A stretch of DNA of 64,000 bases from a virus. Where the stretch lies: positions 24,954 to 88,953 of IMG/VR virus record IMGVR_UViG_3300050120_000115; one strand, 5' to 3'. Position numbers and translations under genes: made by a program. Of the stretch, positions 34,327-42,785 are shown one piece after another (the first letter of the stretch is position 1; each line of letters opens with the position of its first letter). Below the pieces are notes generated by a model that was given only the letters and a program-made list of their open reading frames with translations, ran no database searches and was not told the DNA's origin.

Positions 34327-35139
34327 TTACTTTCTAGCCAACGGTGTGTAATTCGGGTGTGCCTCAAGCTTGGCCTTAACCCGCTTGAACTCGTCTACTG
34401 TCAACTCATCGTTGGCACTGATGCTCCGGCCAATGATGTTATCGATGAGGTCACGCATACCCTGGTCGTCCATTCCGATGTTCTTGATGGATACAGCCCA
34501 GATCATTTGAGACTGTGCTTTGGAAACGAGGGTTCCAGTGGGCGCTGGTGCGGAGCCTGCAGTGTTAGCGATCTTCTCGTTCATCCCCGTTGTCGGCGCC
34601 GGAGCAGAAGGTGCGGGTGCTGATCGAGATGACTGCTGATTTTGCGCCGGGGCGGGACGAGGGGTTTCAGGAGCGATACCCACTACCTTCGTACCTACTG
34701 TATCGGGATCTGGGTCACCAGTCACAAGCTTGAACTGCTGCTTATAAAAATACTTCTCAGCCATTGACATAGCCGCCGCCATGGATTTGTCGTTCGAGTT
34801 TTCATTCTCCCCGACAACGATTGCAGTGGTGTGAGAATTGTCAGGGCCGGTCATCTCGTAGGCCATAATGACCTGAGCCCAGTGCTGGTGACCGATTACC
34901 GTTCCTTCATGGTTGAAGATATCAGTATCCCACGACTTAGCACTCTGTAGCTGCGGAACAATATTAAGATTTTCCTCTACCAGAAGTGGCTGGATAGCCT
35001 CAATAATCTGCTCAATGCCTACAACCTTATAGTCCCTTCCGCCTCCGATGCCAGCTACCTCTACACCTTTTTGAAGACGGCCAACCCTTCCGGTAACGGC
35101 AAGAATAGCCTCGTGAACCGACTTTGAACCTACAGCCAT
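34327..35139 (-). CDS. erf: Erf-family single-strand annealing protein
   Basis: A 270-residue Erf-type recombinase. Residues 1-145 are the annealing core (VGIEQIIEAIQPLLVEENLN, SHTTAIVVGENENSNDKSMA, AAMSMAEKYFYKQQFKLVTG), followed by DPDPD. A P/A/S/T-rich linker (about 155-200) leads to a helical C-terminal domain. It pairs complementary strands with SSB and the YqaJ exonuclease. It is the first gene after the promoter at 35.17 kb. Confidence 0.85.
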   Translation of the reverse strand: MAVGSKSVHEAILAVTGRVGRLQKGVEVAGIGGGRDYKVVGIEQIIEAIQPLLVEENLNIVPQLQSAKSWDTDIFNHEGTVIGHQHWAQVIMAYEMTGPDNSHTTAIVVGENENSNDKSMAAAMSMAEKYFYKQQFKLVTGDPDPDTVGTKVVGIAPETPRPAPAQNQQSSRSAPAPSAPAPTTGMNEKIANTAGSAPAPTGTLVSKAQSQMIWAVSIKNIGMDDQGMRDLIDNIIGRSISANDELTVDEFKRVKAKLEAHPNYTPLARK

Positions 35140-35166
35140 TTTATTCCTCCAATTCGATCTGTTCTC

Positions 35167-35195
35167 AGTATAGCAGGTTGCTGTACTAAAGTCAA
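35167..35195 (-). promoter_or_regulatory. promoter for erf-ssb operon
   Basis: On the minus strand TTGACT (35195-35190), a 17-base spacer ending CCTGC, and TATACT (35172-35167). The leader contains GGAGGAAT before the Erf ATG at 35139. Confidence 0.85.
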
Positions 35196-35213
35196 CACGT
35201 ATTTCGTTTTTCT

Positions 35214-35444
35214 TTAATGCTCATTCATCAGGTGGATCATTAATTCGTACTCCGGGCCAGAACCAATGAACACATAAGGAGCCTTGGGTCGCGTTTGGAA
35301 TAGCCCCTGAGCAGGTTCGATGGTGTACAGATCTGCTAGCACTACTTCGGGATCGTTTTCCATGGTCGGGTCAACCAACACCGTTACAATATCCGACTCC
35401 GGGGGAAGGGTCCTTAAGTGCGAGACCAACTCAATTACATTCAT
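35214..35444 (-). CDS. small protein, unknown
   Basis: A 76-residue protein (starts MNVIELVSHLRTLPPESDIV) with a SMI1- or DUF-like small alpha/beta pattern ending PYVFIGSGPEYELMIHLMNE. ATG overlaps the preceding stop as ATGA. A degenerate copy of the dispersed motif lies at about 35389-35411. Confidence 0.6.
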   Translation of the reverse strand: MNVIELVSHLRTLPPESDIVTVLVDPTMENDPEVVLADLYTIEPAQGLFQTRPKAPYVFIGSGPEYELMIHLMNEH

Positions 35445-35680
35445 GCTATCAAGTTGAAGTGACTACCAGCTCTATATGCTATTTCCGCAACGCGGCCAAG
35501 ACGGTCTTCAATATCCTTGATCATATCGTATTGTTGGTTAACCACGGCCACCAGACTAACTATGTCCTGTCGCAATCCTTTATTCTCATCCCCCAGACGG
35601 TTAACCTCATAAACAATACTCTCCACATACTTGCGAGTATGCCAGCTATCAAAATCAGTCCACTCTGGTGCTCTAATCAT
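35441..35680 (-). CDS. small coiled-coil protein
   Basis: A 79-residue protein, helical after residue 14 (KYVESIVYEVNRLGDENKGL, QYDMIKDIEDRLGRVAEIAY). Probably a coiled coil. Coupled to both neighbours by four-base overlaps. Function unknown. Confidence 0.6.
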   Translation of the reverse strand: MIRAPEWTDFDSWHTRKYVESIVYEVNRLGDENKGLRQDIVSLVAVVNQQYDMIKDIEDRLGRVAEIAYRAGSHFNLIA

Positions 35681-35871
35681 AGGTCCTCTCCCATGCTCAT
35701 CTGCCAGTCATCGTACTCTCTGCTAGACCTTGACACTTCTTTGTCTTCAAGTTCCGTCAGCCTGTCATTCAACGCATCTACGTTAGCTACTAGATTGAGT
35801 ATGATGTCCGTGCGCACCTCTCCAGGAAGATCGTCCCACGGGATTACTGAGGACGTGCCTTCGCCCCACAT
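35677..35871 (-). CDS. small acidic protein downstream of YqaJ
   Basis: A 64-residue protein (starts MWGEGTSSVIPWDDLPGEVR) with a C-terminal coiled coil and an acidic end. The ATG at 35871 overlaps the exonuclease stop as TAATG, so I prefer it to an upstream in-frame start that would overlap the exonuclease by 55 bases. Confidence 0.62.
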   Translation of the reverse strand: MWGEGTSSVIPWDDLPGEVRTDIILNLVANVDALNDRLTELEDKEVSRSSREYDDWQMSMGEDL

Positions 35872-36932
35872 TATTTCACCAGCAAAGTTCGAGAACCGGG
35901 GGAGGACTTCAAGTAACGAGACCACACCTCAGGCTCAGAAGCTTCCAGAGATTTAGCATCAAAGGTTGTACGGTCCTGGCCAGACTTAAAGGTCAGTACC
36001 AGTTCGTTACTGTATACCGCTGCTTCGTGATCCCCTAGTCTAGATACAATCTTGGTACGTAGGGCCTTCTCTCTCTCGGTAGCCTTCTTAGTTTCCTCTT
36101 TCGCCGCGACGAAATTCTGCACCATTAGATAGTCATCGTCATCCATGTCGAGAACCTTGTCCGGGGTAGAGCGGGGGAAGCGGGCAGAGATTAACTCCTC
36201 CGTCGTGTCAGAGCCATCGATTTCTGGCTCAATCTCGTATACAACGTTAGCCCAAAAAGCGGACTCTGCCTCACAGATGTCCAGAGCAACCTTGTCATCC
36301 CAGATTAAATCGTCATCGGGGAGTTTTCCTAGTTTTCGAACGACCAGTCCTTGTCCGCCAACAAGAGCAGCGAAAGTAACATGGTATACTTCAATACCCA
36401 AAGACGCAAGAACGATGCCATAGTGGTAGCCCTGAATAAGATATGTCTCTGGTACCTTACCTTTAGCCCATTTGTTCGCCGCGCCGTTGGTAGCGATACC
36501 CGTGGTTTTAACTTCCACGATGTCTATGATGCCAGGGGGGATCTCCGTGCTGTGCCAAACCGTCACTTTCCCCGCTGGGAATTGCTCAGAGGGTTCTACC
36601 TCAACGTAGTCCAGGTTCACGAACATAAAAGGGTAGTCGGGGGAAGAGGACCAAGCAAGGACGGGCCACTCAACAAGAGCCTTGTTAAACTTCTGAGCGT
36701 AGGCTTCTCCAATGACTGGCTCCAGACGATGCCCCCACTCTGTCGCTTCGTTCCCTGTGAACTCTCTAACAGTTTTACCGGCCTTCTCACTCCAAAGCTG
36801 GAATGAACTTCCGTACTGATTAAGCCCCAAAATTGTACCGGCGTCTGACCCGCCGATGCCTTTAGCGCGTTCGGCTAGCCACTCTTCCTCCGATAGATCC
36901 CAAGTTGGGATTATGTTAACACTCAACTCCAC
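35871..36932 (-). CDS. YqaJ-type recombination exonuclease
   Basis: A 353-residue YqaJ/lambda-exonuclease-like nuclease that degrades one strand to make tails for annealing. The core shows GIGGSDAGTILGLNQYGSSF (about 27-46), TEWGHRLEPVIGEAYAQKF (about 64-82), the metal-binding Asp region (FMFVNLDYVEVEP) and DIVEVKTTG (about 138-146). GTG start, overlapping the previous gene's stop region. It pairs functionally with Erf and RecA encoded nearby. Confidence 0.88.
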   Translation of the reverse strand: MELSVNIIPTWDLSEEEWLAERAKGIGGSDAGTILGLNQYGSSFQLWSEKAGKTVREFTGNEATEWGHRLEPVIGEAYAQKFNKALVEWPVLAWSSSPDYPFMFVNLDYVEVEPSEQFPAGKVTVWHSTEIPPGIIDIVEVKTTGIATNGAANKWAKGKVPETYLIQGYHYGIVLASLGIEVYHVTFAALVGGQGLVVRKLGKLPDDDLIWDDKVALDICEAESAFWANVVYEIEPEIDGSDTTEELISARFPRSTPDKVLDMDDDDYLMVQNFVAAKEETKKATEREKALRTKIVSRLGDHEAAVYSNELVLTFKSGQDRTTFDAKSLEASEPEVWSRYLKSSPGSRTLLVK

Positions 36933-37201
36933 TCCTCTACTAATTCATACGTCTGTGCAAAGATGTCTGGTTTACAGGGATAAAACTCTTCAGCCACACC
37001 CTTAATTACGTAATCCCCCTGCTTGGCTATCATTGTTCCCTCTAGTGTTTCTATCTCTAGTTGCTTGATGTCACTGGTAGCAATCACGGGTTCAACGTAC
37101 TGAGAACCAGCTATCCATTTATTGATGGCTATGACGTGTGACGTACTTCCACCAAATTTTATGGCCTCTACCTCAACTGGTTTCTTACGGTATCTTGCCA
37201 T
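36923..37201 (-). CDS. small phage protein (RYRKKPVEVEA family)
   Basis: A 92-residue protein. MARYRKKPVEVEAIKFGG and KQGDYVIKGVAEEFYPCKPD are hallmarks of a small family very common in phages of many hosts, with no known function. Overlaps the exonuclease start by ten bases and shares one base with the upstream LexA-like gene. Confidence 0.75.
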   Translation of the reverse strand: MARYRKKPVEVEAIKFGGSTSHVIAINKWIAGSQYVEPVIATSDIKQLEIETLEGTMIAKQGDYVIKGVAEEFYPCKPDIFAQTYELVEEWS

Positions 37202-37431
37202 TATTTTTTACCTTTCGCGAGACGAATACTACGGGCGATATTTTCCTCTAGATCTATCTTACCACCATCATGCAGGGAGGCACACGTTGCGTGGACGTTG
37301 CCCAGTGAAATGCCGGTGGCTTTTTGAAGGTCGCGGTAGGACGGACCATAACTGCGCTCCTTGTACCACTCCTTAATAGCAGAGAGTACTATGCGTTCGT
37401 TGTCAAGTCGTTTGTCCATGGTGTTCATCAT
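37201..37431 (-). CDS. LexA-type DNA-binding domain protein
   Basis: A 76-residue protein equivalent to the LexA N-terminal winged helix: RIVLSAIKEWYKERSYGPSY then RDLQKATGISLGNVHATCAS (about 13-52). It lacks the self-cleaving protease half, so it cannot respond to DNA damage as LexA does. It may be a stable repressor of early genes or of host SOS. Located between recombination genes. Confidence 0.75.
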   Translation of the reverse strand: MMNTMDKRLDNERIVLSAIKEWYKERSYGPSYRDLQKATGISLGNVHATCASLHDGGKIDLEENIARSIRLAKGKK

Positions 37432-37625
37432 TTCCCCCGCGCCAAAAAAACTCCGAGTAATTCATCGTCACTCATTCGTTGGGCCGCCTTGTCGGTAGCA
37501 GGTGCCCAACCCCACCAATTACATTGGTGGCAATAGCAGGGGTTTCTATTTCCTTCTCCGTCATTACAATAATACTGAGGGGGGTCACTAGTTAGGATCA
37601 TTCTTGTATCAGGAATATGTCTCAT
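37428..37625 (-). CDS. small cysteine-rich protein
   Basis: A 65-residue protein (starts MRHIPDTRMILTSDPPQYYC) with CYCHQCNWWGWAP, a probable zinc site. ATG 37625 overlaps the upstream stop as ATGA. Its last codons (GVFLARGK) coincide with a C-oriented copy of the dispersed motif at 37432-37452. Confidence 0.6.
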   Translation of the reverse strand: MRHIPDTRMILTSDPPQYYCNDGEGNRNPCYCHQCNWWGWAPATDKAAQRMSDDELLGVFLARGK

Positions 37626-37939
37626 TCCTCCCCCTCCGAAAATTCTGCATCCCAATCCTCTGGTGTTCCAAGTCTCACTACGTGGATGAAGAAGTCTCCA
37701 TTATCGTCATCCATCTCCTTGTCGGACATTGGTACCCCAGCATGATTCATGCAGACTTGATCAGTACAGTAACCATTGTCTACTCCATACTGTAGCCACG
37801 TATCAAAGTTCATCTCCGGCGACTCAATTTTTTCGGCGGGGAGAATACGGGTTATACCAGGACCGCATATTGGACAGTCTTCGTCATCTAAGTGACTCGA
37901 CTCGTAGTGCGTTTGCGCTCCACAGTTATATATTCTCAT
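37622..37939 (-). CDS. small cysteine-containing acidic protein
   Basis: A 105-residue acidic protein with CPICGPGITRILPAEKIESP (about 22-41) and NGYCTDQVCMNHAGVPM (about 55-71). Two copies of the dispersed motif fall within it: 37826-37845 between the two parts, and 37625-37645 in its last codons (EFSEGEE). Overlaps the end of recA by 14 bases. Confidence 0.6.
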   Translation of the reverse strand: MRIYNCGAQTHYESSHLDDEDCPICGPGITRILPAEKIESPEMNFDTWLQYGVDNGYCTDQVCMNHAGVPMSDKEMDDDNGDFFIHVVRLGTPEDWDAEFSEGEE

Positions 37940-38948
37940 TGGTCTCCCCGAACATTGCCTTATCTACTGCCTCTTTAACCATGGCGTAAGTCTCAGGTTC
38001 GTTAGATAGGCGCTCCTTACCCTTCGTCTGACCATTCGCGAATTTCTCACCCTCGAAGTAGGTCCATGATCCGTTGTCCATCTTGGCGAGCACTCCCGTC
38101 TTAACTGCCGCGTCATAGAGGGAATTTTCCTTCGCCGCGCCCTTGCCCAAAATGATGTCAAACTTAGCCACCTTGTACGCAGCGGCCATCTTGTTTTTCA
38201 CTACCTTTACTTCGGTTTTGTTTCCAATGATGGTATCACCATCCTTGATGGCGTCCCGCTTACGAATATCAAGACGAATAGATGCGTAAAATTTGAGGGC
38301 GCGTCCCCCACTGGTCGTCTCCGGTGATCCGTATTGGACACCGATTTTCTCACGTAATTGGTTAATGAAGAAGAGGATTGTTCCAGAACGTGCAGTACTT
38401 GATACAAGTTTAGCTAGACCATCGCTCATAACCTTGGCGAGACGACCGATATTAGCATCCCCGATCTCACCCTCTAATGCGGCTCGGGGAACCATGGAGT
38501 TTACAGAGTCAATGACGATGACACCGAACCGTTCACTTCGTGCCAGGCGATTAGCAATCTCAAGAACCTGCTCAGCGGTATCTGGTTGTGAAAGGTATAG
38601 ATCGTCTACGTTAACGTCGAGGGCACGCATGTACTCGGGGTCAATGGCATACTCCATGTCAAGATAGGCGCAAAGAAGTCCGGCCTTCTGCGCCTCAGCA
38701 ACCAAGTGGATAGCCAGGGTTGACTTGCCGCTGGATTCTGGCCCATAAACCTCTACAATTCTACCACGCGGGAAACCACCGATCCCAAGAGCATCGTCTA
38801 GAGAAGGGATACCAGAAGAGATAGCCTCCGTGGGGACAATGGTATCATCACCCATACGGATGATGGAACCCTTGCCGAAGGTAGCATCGATGTCAGCTAG
38901 GACACTCTTAAGACGATCCTCCGTAGCTATCGGTTTCTTAACTACCAT
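37926..38948 (-). CDS. recA: RecA recombinase
   Basis: A 340-residue full-length bacterial-type RecA. Walker A GPESSGKST is at 69-77. VIVIDSVNSMVPRAALEGEI is the Walker B and L1 region, and INQLREKIGVQYGSPETTSG with GRALKFYASIRLDIRK covers L2 and the core. Most phages use shorter UvsX-like or annealing proteins instead. It differs from host RecA at usually constant sites (DMEYAIDP for DAEHALDP). It probably drives strand exchange alongside Erf. Confidence 0.95.
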   Translation of the reverse strand: MVVKKPIATEDRLKSVLADIDATFGKGSIIRMGDDTIVPTEAISSGIPSLDDALGIGGFPRGRIVEVYGPESSGKSTLAIHLVAEAQKAGLLCAYLDMEYAIDPEYMRALDVNVDDLYLSQPDTAEQVLEIANRLARSERFGVIVIDSVNSMVPRAALEGEIGDANIGRLAKVMSDGLAKLVSSTARSGTILFFINQLREKIGVQYGSPETTSGGRALKFYASIRLDIRKRDAIKDGDTIIGNKTEVKVVKNKMAAAYKVAKFDIILGKGAAKENSLYDAAVKTGVLAKMDNGSWTYFEGEKFANGQTKGKERLSNEPETYAMVKEAVDKAMFGETNENI

Positions 38949-39126
38949 AGTAGTACCACGGACCCAGCGAGTAACCTAAAAGTGTGAGGGTTGTCTCTGC
39001 CTGATGGAAAAGACCTGCCTCGAAACTTCCGTCCTCGTGATCCTTGAATGCTTCCAAGGTCCCTATAACATCCTCGTATACGTCATTGATCGCCTTCTTG
39101 CGAAGTTGCGTTTTCAAACTGGACAT
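38938..39126 (-). CDS. small protein upstream of recA
   Basis: A 62-residue protein (starts MSSLKTQLRKKAINDVYEDV), helical, ending in GYSLGPWYYYGS. First gene of the long minus-strand operon, with GAAAGGGA before its ATG. It overlaps the recA start by 11 bases. Function unknown. Confidence 0.62.
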   Translation of the reverse strand: MSSLKTQLRKKAINDVYEDVIGTLEAFKDHEDGSFEAGLFHQAETTLTLLGYSLGPWYYYGS

Positions 39127-39147
39127 TTTTTCCCTTTCGTCTGTTCC

Positions 39148-39176
39148 AGTATAACATAAGTTCAGTCCCGAGTCAA
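39148..39176 (-). promoter_or_regulatory. promoter for the recA operon
   Basis: Minus-strand TTGACT (39176-39171), 17-base spacer and TATACT (39153-39148). It is back to back with the plus-strand promoter at 39181; the two -35 boxes are four bases apart, so one regulator could act on both. Confidence 0.85.
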
Positions 39177-39180
39177 GTCC

Positions 39181-39209
39181 TTGACTTCAGAAGTTTTTCC
39201 TGCTATACT
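39181..39209 (+). promoter_or_regulatory. promoter for SNF2-like helicase, leaderless
   Basis: TTGACT 39181-39186, 17-base spacer ending CCTGC, TATACT 39204-39209. The helicase ATG is at 39217, eight bases after the -10 box, so the mRNA should begin at or next to the start codon. Confidence 0.85.
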
Positions 39210-39216
39210 GTCCATC

Positions 39217-41289
39217 ATGCACCAGGTTCCTCAACGTCATCTCGTCTGGCTAGACGGAGAAAAGATCAGGCTGCTCTTCAAACCACCGTTCAATAAGTTC
39301 GATGATTTTCTCAAAGAGGTGAGAGCGGTTACTGGTAGGTCGTGGGATGGTCAGCATAACATCTTTCCCCTAAGTTCTTCTGCAGAGGTACGTTCTTTGG
39401 TGGAGGCTTGGGAGATACCCGTCTCCCCCGAGGTCGAACTTTTAGAGGGATGGAATACCTACGTCGGTATGGTCAAGCGTGGACCCTACAACGTCTTCAT
39501 GGATCATAAGTCAGTGGTTATAACCTTTGATTATAACTCTACACTTATATCAGTAGTCCACCACTACATCCCTGGCGTGAACTGGCGGGGTTCCAATGGT
39601 ACTTACCGCGCTCCGGAGACGAGCGTTAATGAGGCCATCAAGTTTGCTCACGAGTTTGACCTCACGGTGGACCCGGAGATCGAAGCAAGAATACAGAAGG
39701 CAGTAGATGACGCAAAGGAATTGTATGAGCACTCAACTTTACTTGACTGGGATGAGTTCGAGATACCCGGACTCATACTTCCCCTTCGACCATATCAGCG
39801 TGCTGCTGTTGCGTATATGCAACGGGTTAGGCGCTGCATTTTAGCCGATCAACCAGGACTCGGTAAAAGCGTTTCGTCAATATCCACGGTAATCCTTGAT
39901 AAGTCGTTGCCGGTTGTGGTAGTCTGTAAGAACAGGTTGAAGGAGACTCTGCGCGAGGATTTCCTTAAGTTCTACCCCAATCTCAACATCACAATTTTGA
40001 ACGGGGGGAAACGACAAGAGATACCGAAGTCGGACGTGGTGATAGTTAACTACGACATAGCCAAGCAGCGACTAGAGGACATCAAAGAACATGGGTACAA
40101 ATCTCTCATCGTTGACGAGTCTCACTACATCAAGAACGGTAAGAAGCGATCCACCTGTACTGGGTGCGGGCACAAGGTCAACTCTAACGCAGTGAACTGC
40201 AAGGGGTGCGGTAAGACCGGAATCAAGGTTAACACTCGTTGGGATGTGCGTCGTACGGATGCGGTGATGCGTCTCTCAATGTCCCTCCCCCCCGAGGCGC
40301 TGGTGCTTTTACTTACAGGGACCCCAATCGGAATCCGCCCCGGTGAACTAATCCGTCAGTTGGAGTGCATCGACCGTCTAGATTTGTTCGGGGGAGAGTG
40401 GAGGTTCAGGAAAAGGTACTGTCCCGACAACAAGACAGCACTCAATCTCCAAGAGCTGAACACCAAACTGCGCGAGAACTGCTTTGTTCGCCGTAAGACG
40501 AGTGAGGTATATGGGCAACTCCCTCCCATTCAGAATTCCATCCAACGTATGGTTCTCACCGATGAGCAGATGAAGCGTTATAAGGAGATCGAAGCCGACA
40601 TCGTGGAGTACCTCGCGGAGAAGGCACGTCAAAAGGCCATCGACATGGGAGAAGATCACGATGCCGCTTACTGGAGCAAGCGTAACGCTGTCGAACGGGC
40701 TGAGGCTTTGGTCCGACTTAACACCCTACGTGGAGCTATTGTCGAGTTAAAATACGAGGCTGCCTTAGACTGGCTAGATACGTTCCTGGAAACAGGTGAC
40801 GAGCCGATACTCGTCTTTGCCAACCGAATCAAAATAGTGGAAGGGGTGTACAATCGATACATGGAGATGGCAGTTAAAGTCAGAGGAGACCTCACGAATG
40901 AGCAGGTACTGGAGAATGTCCACGTCTTCCAGGAACAGGATTGGTGTCGTATGCTTGTGGCTAACACGTCCTCTGCGAAAGAGGGTCTTACGCTCACTAA
41001 AGCATCGCATGTGGCCTTTTTAGAACTGGAGTGGAATCCAACAGACCATTCACAGGCTGTGAGCAGGGTTTACGGGCGCACAAACGATCCTCATGGAGCA
41101 GTTGCATACTATCTTCTAGCTCCTGGGACCGTGGATTACGATATGTATGCACTACTGCAAGAGCGTCAAAAAATTGTGGACGCGGTAACGGACGGTATTG
41201 AACTGGACGAGAAGCAACTAAGTATCGAGGACCAACTTATTAAGATGCTCGAAGAAAGAGGAGGATACAATGAGGCACTACGCAATTAG
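39217..41289 (+). CDS. SNF2-family helicase/ATPase
   Basis: A 690-residue SF2 ATPase of SNF2/SMARCAL1 type. The first 185 residues are two small HARP-like modules. LPLRPYQRAAVAYMQ begins the motor, then DQPGLGKS (motif I), DESHYIK (II), LLLTGTPIG (III), and in lobe 2 NTSSAKEGLTLTKASHV (V) and QAVSRVYGRTND (VI). A zinc finger (CTGCGHKVNSNAVNCKGCG) is inserted after motif II. It may remodel forks or displace host proteins. The start is set by the promoter and ATG 39217. Confidence 0.88.
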   Translation: MHQVPQRHLVWLDGEKIRLLFKPPFNKFDDFLKEVRAVTGRSWDGQHNIFPLSSSAEVRSLVEAWEIPVSPEVELLEGWNTYVGMVKRGPYNVFMDHKSVVITFDYNSTLISVVHHYIPGVNWRGSNGTYRAPETSVNEAIKFAHEFDLTVDPEIEARIQKAVDDAKELYEHSTLLDWDEFEIPGLILPLRPYQRAAVAYMQRVRRCILADQPGLGKSVSSISTVILDKSLPVVVVCKNRLKETLREDFLKFYPNLNITILNGGKRQEIPKSDVVIVNYDIAKQRLEDIKEHGYKSLIVDESHYIKNGKKRSTCTGCGHKVNSNAVNCKGCGKTGIKVNTRWDVRRTDAVMRLSMSLPPEALVLLLTGTPIGIRPGELIRQLECIDRLDLFGGEWRFRKRYCPDNKTALNLQELNTKLRENCFVRRKTSEVYGQLPPIQNSIQRMVLTDEQMKRYKEIEADIVEYLAEKARQKAIDMGEDHDAAYWSKRNAVERAEALVRLNTLRGAIVELKYEAALDWLDTFLETGDEPILVFANRIKIVEGVYNRYMEMAVKVRGDLTNEQVLENVHVFQEQDWCRMLVANTSSAKEGLTLTKASHVAFLELEWNPTDHSQAVSRVYGRTNDPHGAVAYYLLAPGTVDYDMYALLQERQKIVDAVTDGIELDEKQLSIEDQLIKMLEERGGYNEALRN

Positions 41290-41422
41290 CCGCGCCATCG
41301 TGAAGCACGTTGCACCAGGACTGAAGTACCCGTCGTCAGCTATCGCTCGGAAGGCGGTGCGAACTGCCCTATTTTCCGGTCCTGCCGCGTACAAGAAGTC
41401 CCCTCCCGCGCGCAAGCAGTAG
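41270..41422 (+). CDS. small basic protein
   Basis: A 50-residue protein (starts MRHYAISRAIVKHVAPGLKY), strongly basic with an SPPARKQ end. AGAGGAGG six bases before the ATG supports it, and it overlaps the helicase end by 20 bases. Could bind DNA or RNA. The following 134 bases to 41557 hold no clear gene or promoter. Confidence 0.65.
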   Translation: MRHYAISRAIVKHVAPGLKYPSSAIARKAVRTALFSGPAAYKKSPPARKQ

Positions 41423-41556
41423 ACCCCCTCCTAGGATCGACGGAGAGGCCCCTAGATTGGCTCAGTTCGTCACGAAAAGTCGGAGTAGTATCCCAAGACC
41501 TTGAGAACGTTTCAGGGCGTCATAGGTCAATATAGAGTCCTAAGAAAGAGTTGTAG

Positions 41557-42516
41557 ATGAGTAAAGAGGTTGAGGTTCGCGCCTATAGATTTTCCATTCT
41601 GCCCGAGTGGATTTTATCAAAAGACATTAGCCATGCTGCCATCAGGCTTTTTTGTGTCCTTAATAGATGGCTAGGAGAAAACGATTACGTTTGGCCGTCC
41701 AGGAAAACAATAGCAGAGAGAATGGGGTGCTCTGTGAATACCGTAGACAGGGCTATAGATGAGCTTGAAAAAATAGGGGCCATAAGTGTAGAGCACCGAT
41801 CAGATAGCAACGGAGCCCCTACTAGTTCCCTTTTCTATCTATGGCCCGCTACTTTTGGGGGTACCCCCATGGGTGGGGAGACCCTCCCTGGGTGGGGAGA
41901 CCGTACCCCCATGGGTGGGGAGACCGTACCCCCAAAACAGGTATACAATAGAGATACAATTAAAAGAGAAACAATTAAAGAGAATTCTTCTACTCCCACC
42001 CCTCCGGGGAGTGAGAAGTGGACGGACGAAGTTAAAGAACTCACCTCCCTTCTCTGCCATTGGAATGTCGAGAACGGATACAAAGCGTTTACCCTAGGTC
42101 CTAAGCAGTGGGCTGACATGGATAAGTTGTTGAGGATTGACAAGCGCTCGCCGGATGAAGTTAGATCTATCATCGAATGGTGTCAGAAGGATGCGTTTTG
42201 GAACGGAAATATCCGTAGTACTTTGAAGTTGCGTAAGCAGTTCGATACCTTGGTAGGGAGGATGCGCCAGCAGGGGTGTCTCCCTCCAATCCCCTCAGAG
42301 ATCTCCCTTTCCCCCGACCAAAAAAATGTTGCGCTTATTTTCGACTGCTATGACCAGGGAGGAGAGTGGTTCGACTTCACGACTGAGGAATTCTTACTTG
42401 ACAATCCCGTTTCCTTCGGCTATAATCGTCCTAGGGATGCTCGGGGAAATATGGTTGACGCGGACGGGAAACCGTACAAGATGACCGCCCAGGGCCAGAG
42501 AGTGAGGTTGGAATAG
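41557..42516 (+). CDS. HTH replication initiator-like protein
   Basis: A 319-residue protein. Residues 10-95 form a winged helix of the kind in phage replication initiators (AAIRLFCVLNRWLGENDYVW, SRKTIAERMGCSVNTVDRAI). A low-complexity hinge (about 100-135) is encoded by tandem DNA repeats. A helical C-terminal domain follows (KQWADMDKLLRIDKRSPDEV) that may load a helicase. The repeats plus AT-rich stretch inside the gene resemble the arrangement of the lambda O gene. The next gene's GTG overlaps its stop. Confidence 0.7.
   Translation: MSKEVEVRAYRFSILPEWILSKDISHAAIRLFCVLNRWLGENDYVWPSRKTIAERMGCSVNTVDRAIDELEKIGAISVEHRSDSNGAPTSSLFYLWPATFGGTPMGGETLPGWGDRTPMGGETVPPKQVYNRDTIKRETIKENSSTPTPPGSEKWTDEVKELTSLLCHWNVENGYKAFTLGPKQWADMDKLLRIDKRSPDEVRSIIEWCQKDAFWNGNIRSTLKLRKQFDTLVGRMRQQGCLPPIPSEISLSPDQKNVALIFDCYDQGGEWFDFTTEEFLLDNPVSFGYNRPRDARGNMVDADGKPYKMTAQGQRVRLE
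41861..41933 (+). repeat. iteron-like tandem repeats in initiator gene
   Basis: Three direct repeats sharing GGGTGGGGAGACC: units 41861-41883 and 41903-41925 are identical 23-mers beginning GTACCCCCAT. Unit 41884-41902 is a shorter variant, and a partial GTACCCCC follows to 41933. An A/T-rich stretch of about 55 bases comes next. This is the layout of a phage origin with initiator-binding iterons next to an unwinding region. Confidence 0.7.
41934..41990. other. AT-rich stretch beside iterons, candidate unwinding element
   Basis: About 57 bases with long A runs and few G or C (AAAACAGGTATACAATAGAG, then ATTAAAAGAGAAACAATTAA). It abuts the iterons inside the initiator gene. The site could be where the helix opens at an origin. 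Confidence 0.5.
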
Positions 42517-42785
42517 TGGGGTACATACTCATCGTAGCGTTCGTGGTCCTCGTATTCGTGATCCTTTTCGGCGCGGGAGTTTTTAAGAGTGTTGACTCCT
42601 CTCCGGGGGAAGACGCAGATAAAGAAACATACTCCCATCAAGGACTTTCCGACAACTGCTTATGGCACATCAATGCCTACATTGAGAGCCTTGATACCAA
42701 ACCCACAGCGCCAGCTGAAATAGGTGCTGCAGTATATGAAGCCCTAAGTGAATGGTTGAGTCAACAGTATGAGGAGGAAGCATGA
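42516..42785 (+). CDS. small membrane-anchored protein
   Basis: An 89-residue protein with one N-terminal membrane segment (residues 2-22) and a soluble acidic part. SHQGLSDNCLWHINAYIESL may be a small helical domain. GTG start overlapping the initiator stop. Confidence 0.6.
   Translation: MGYILIVAFVVLVFVILFGAGVFKSVDSSPGEDADKETYSHQGLSDNCLWHINAYIESLDTKPTAPAEIGAAVYEALSEWLSQQYEEEA

Noticed and set aside
39181-39216. TTG at 39181 as the helicase start
   Set aside because: It is the -35 box of the promoter; the ATG at 39217 fits the -10 position.
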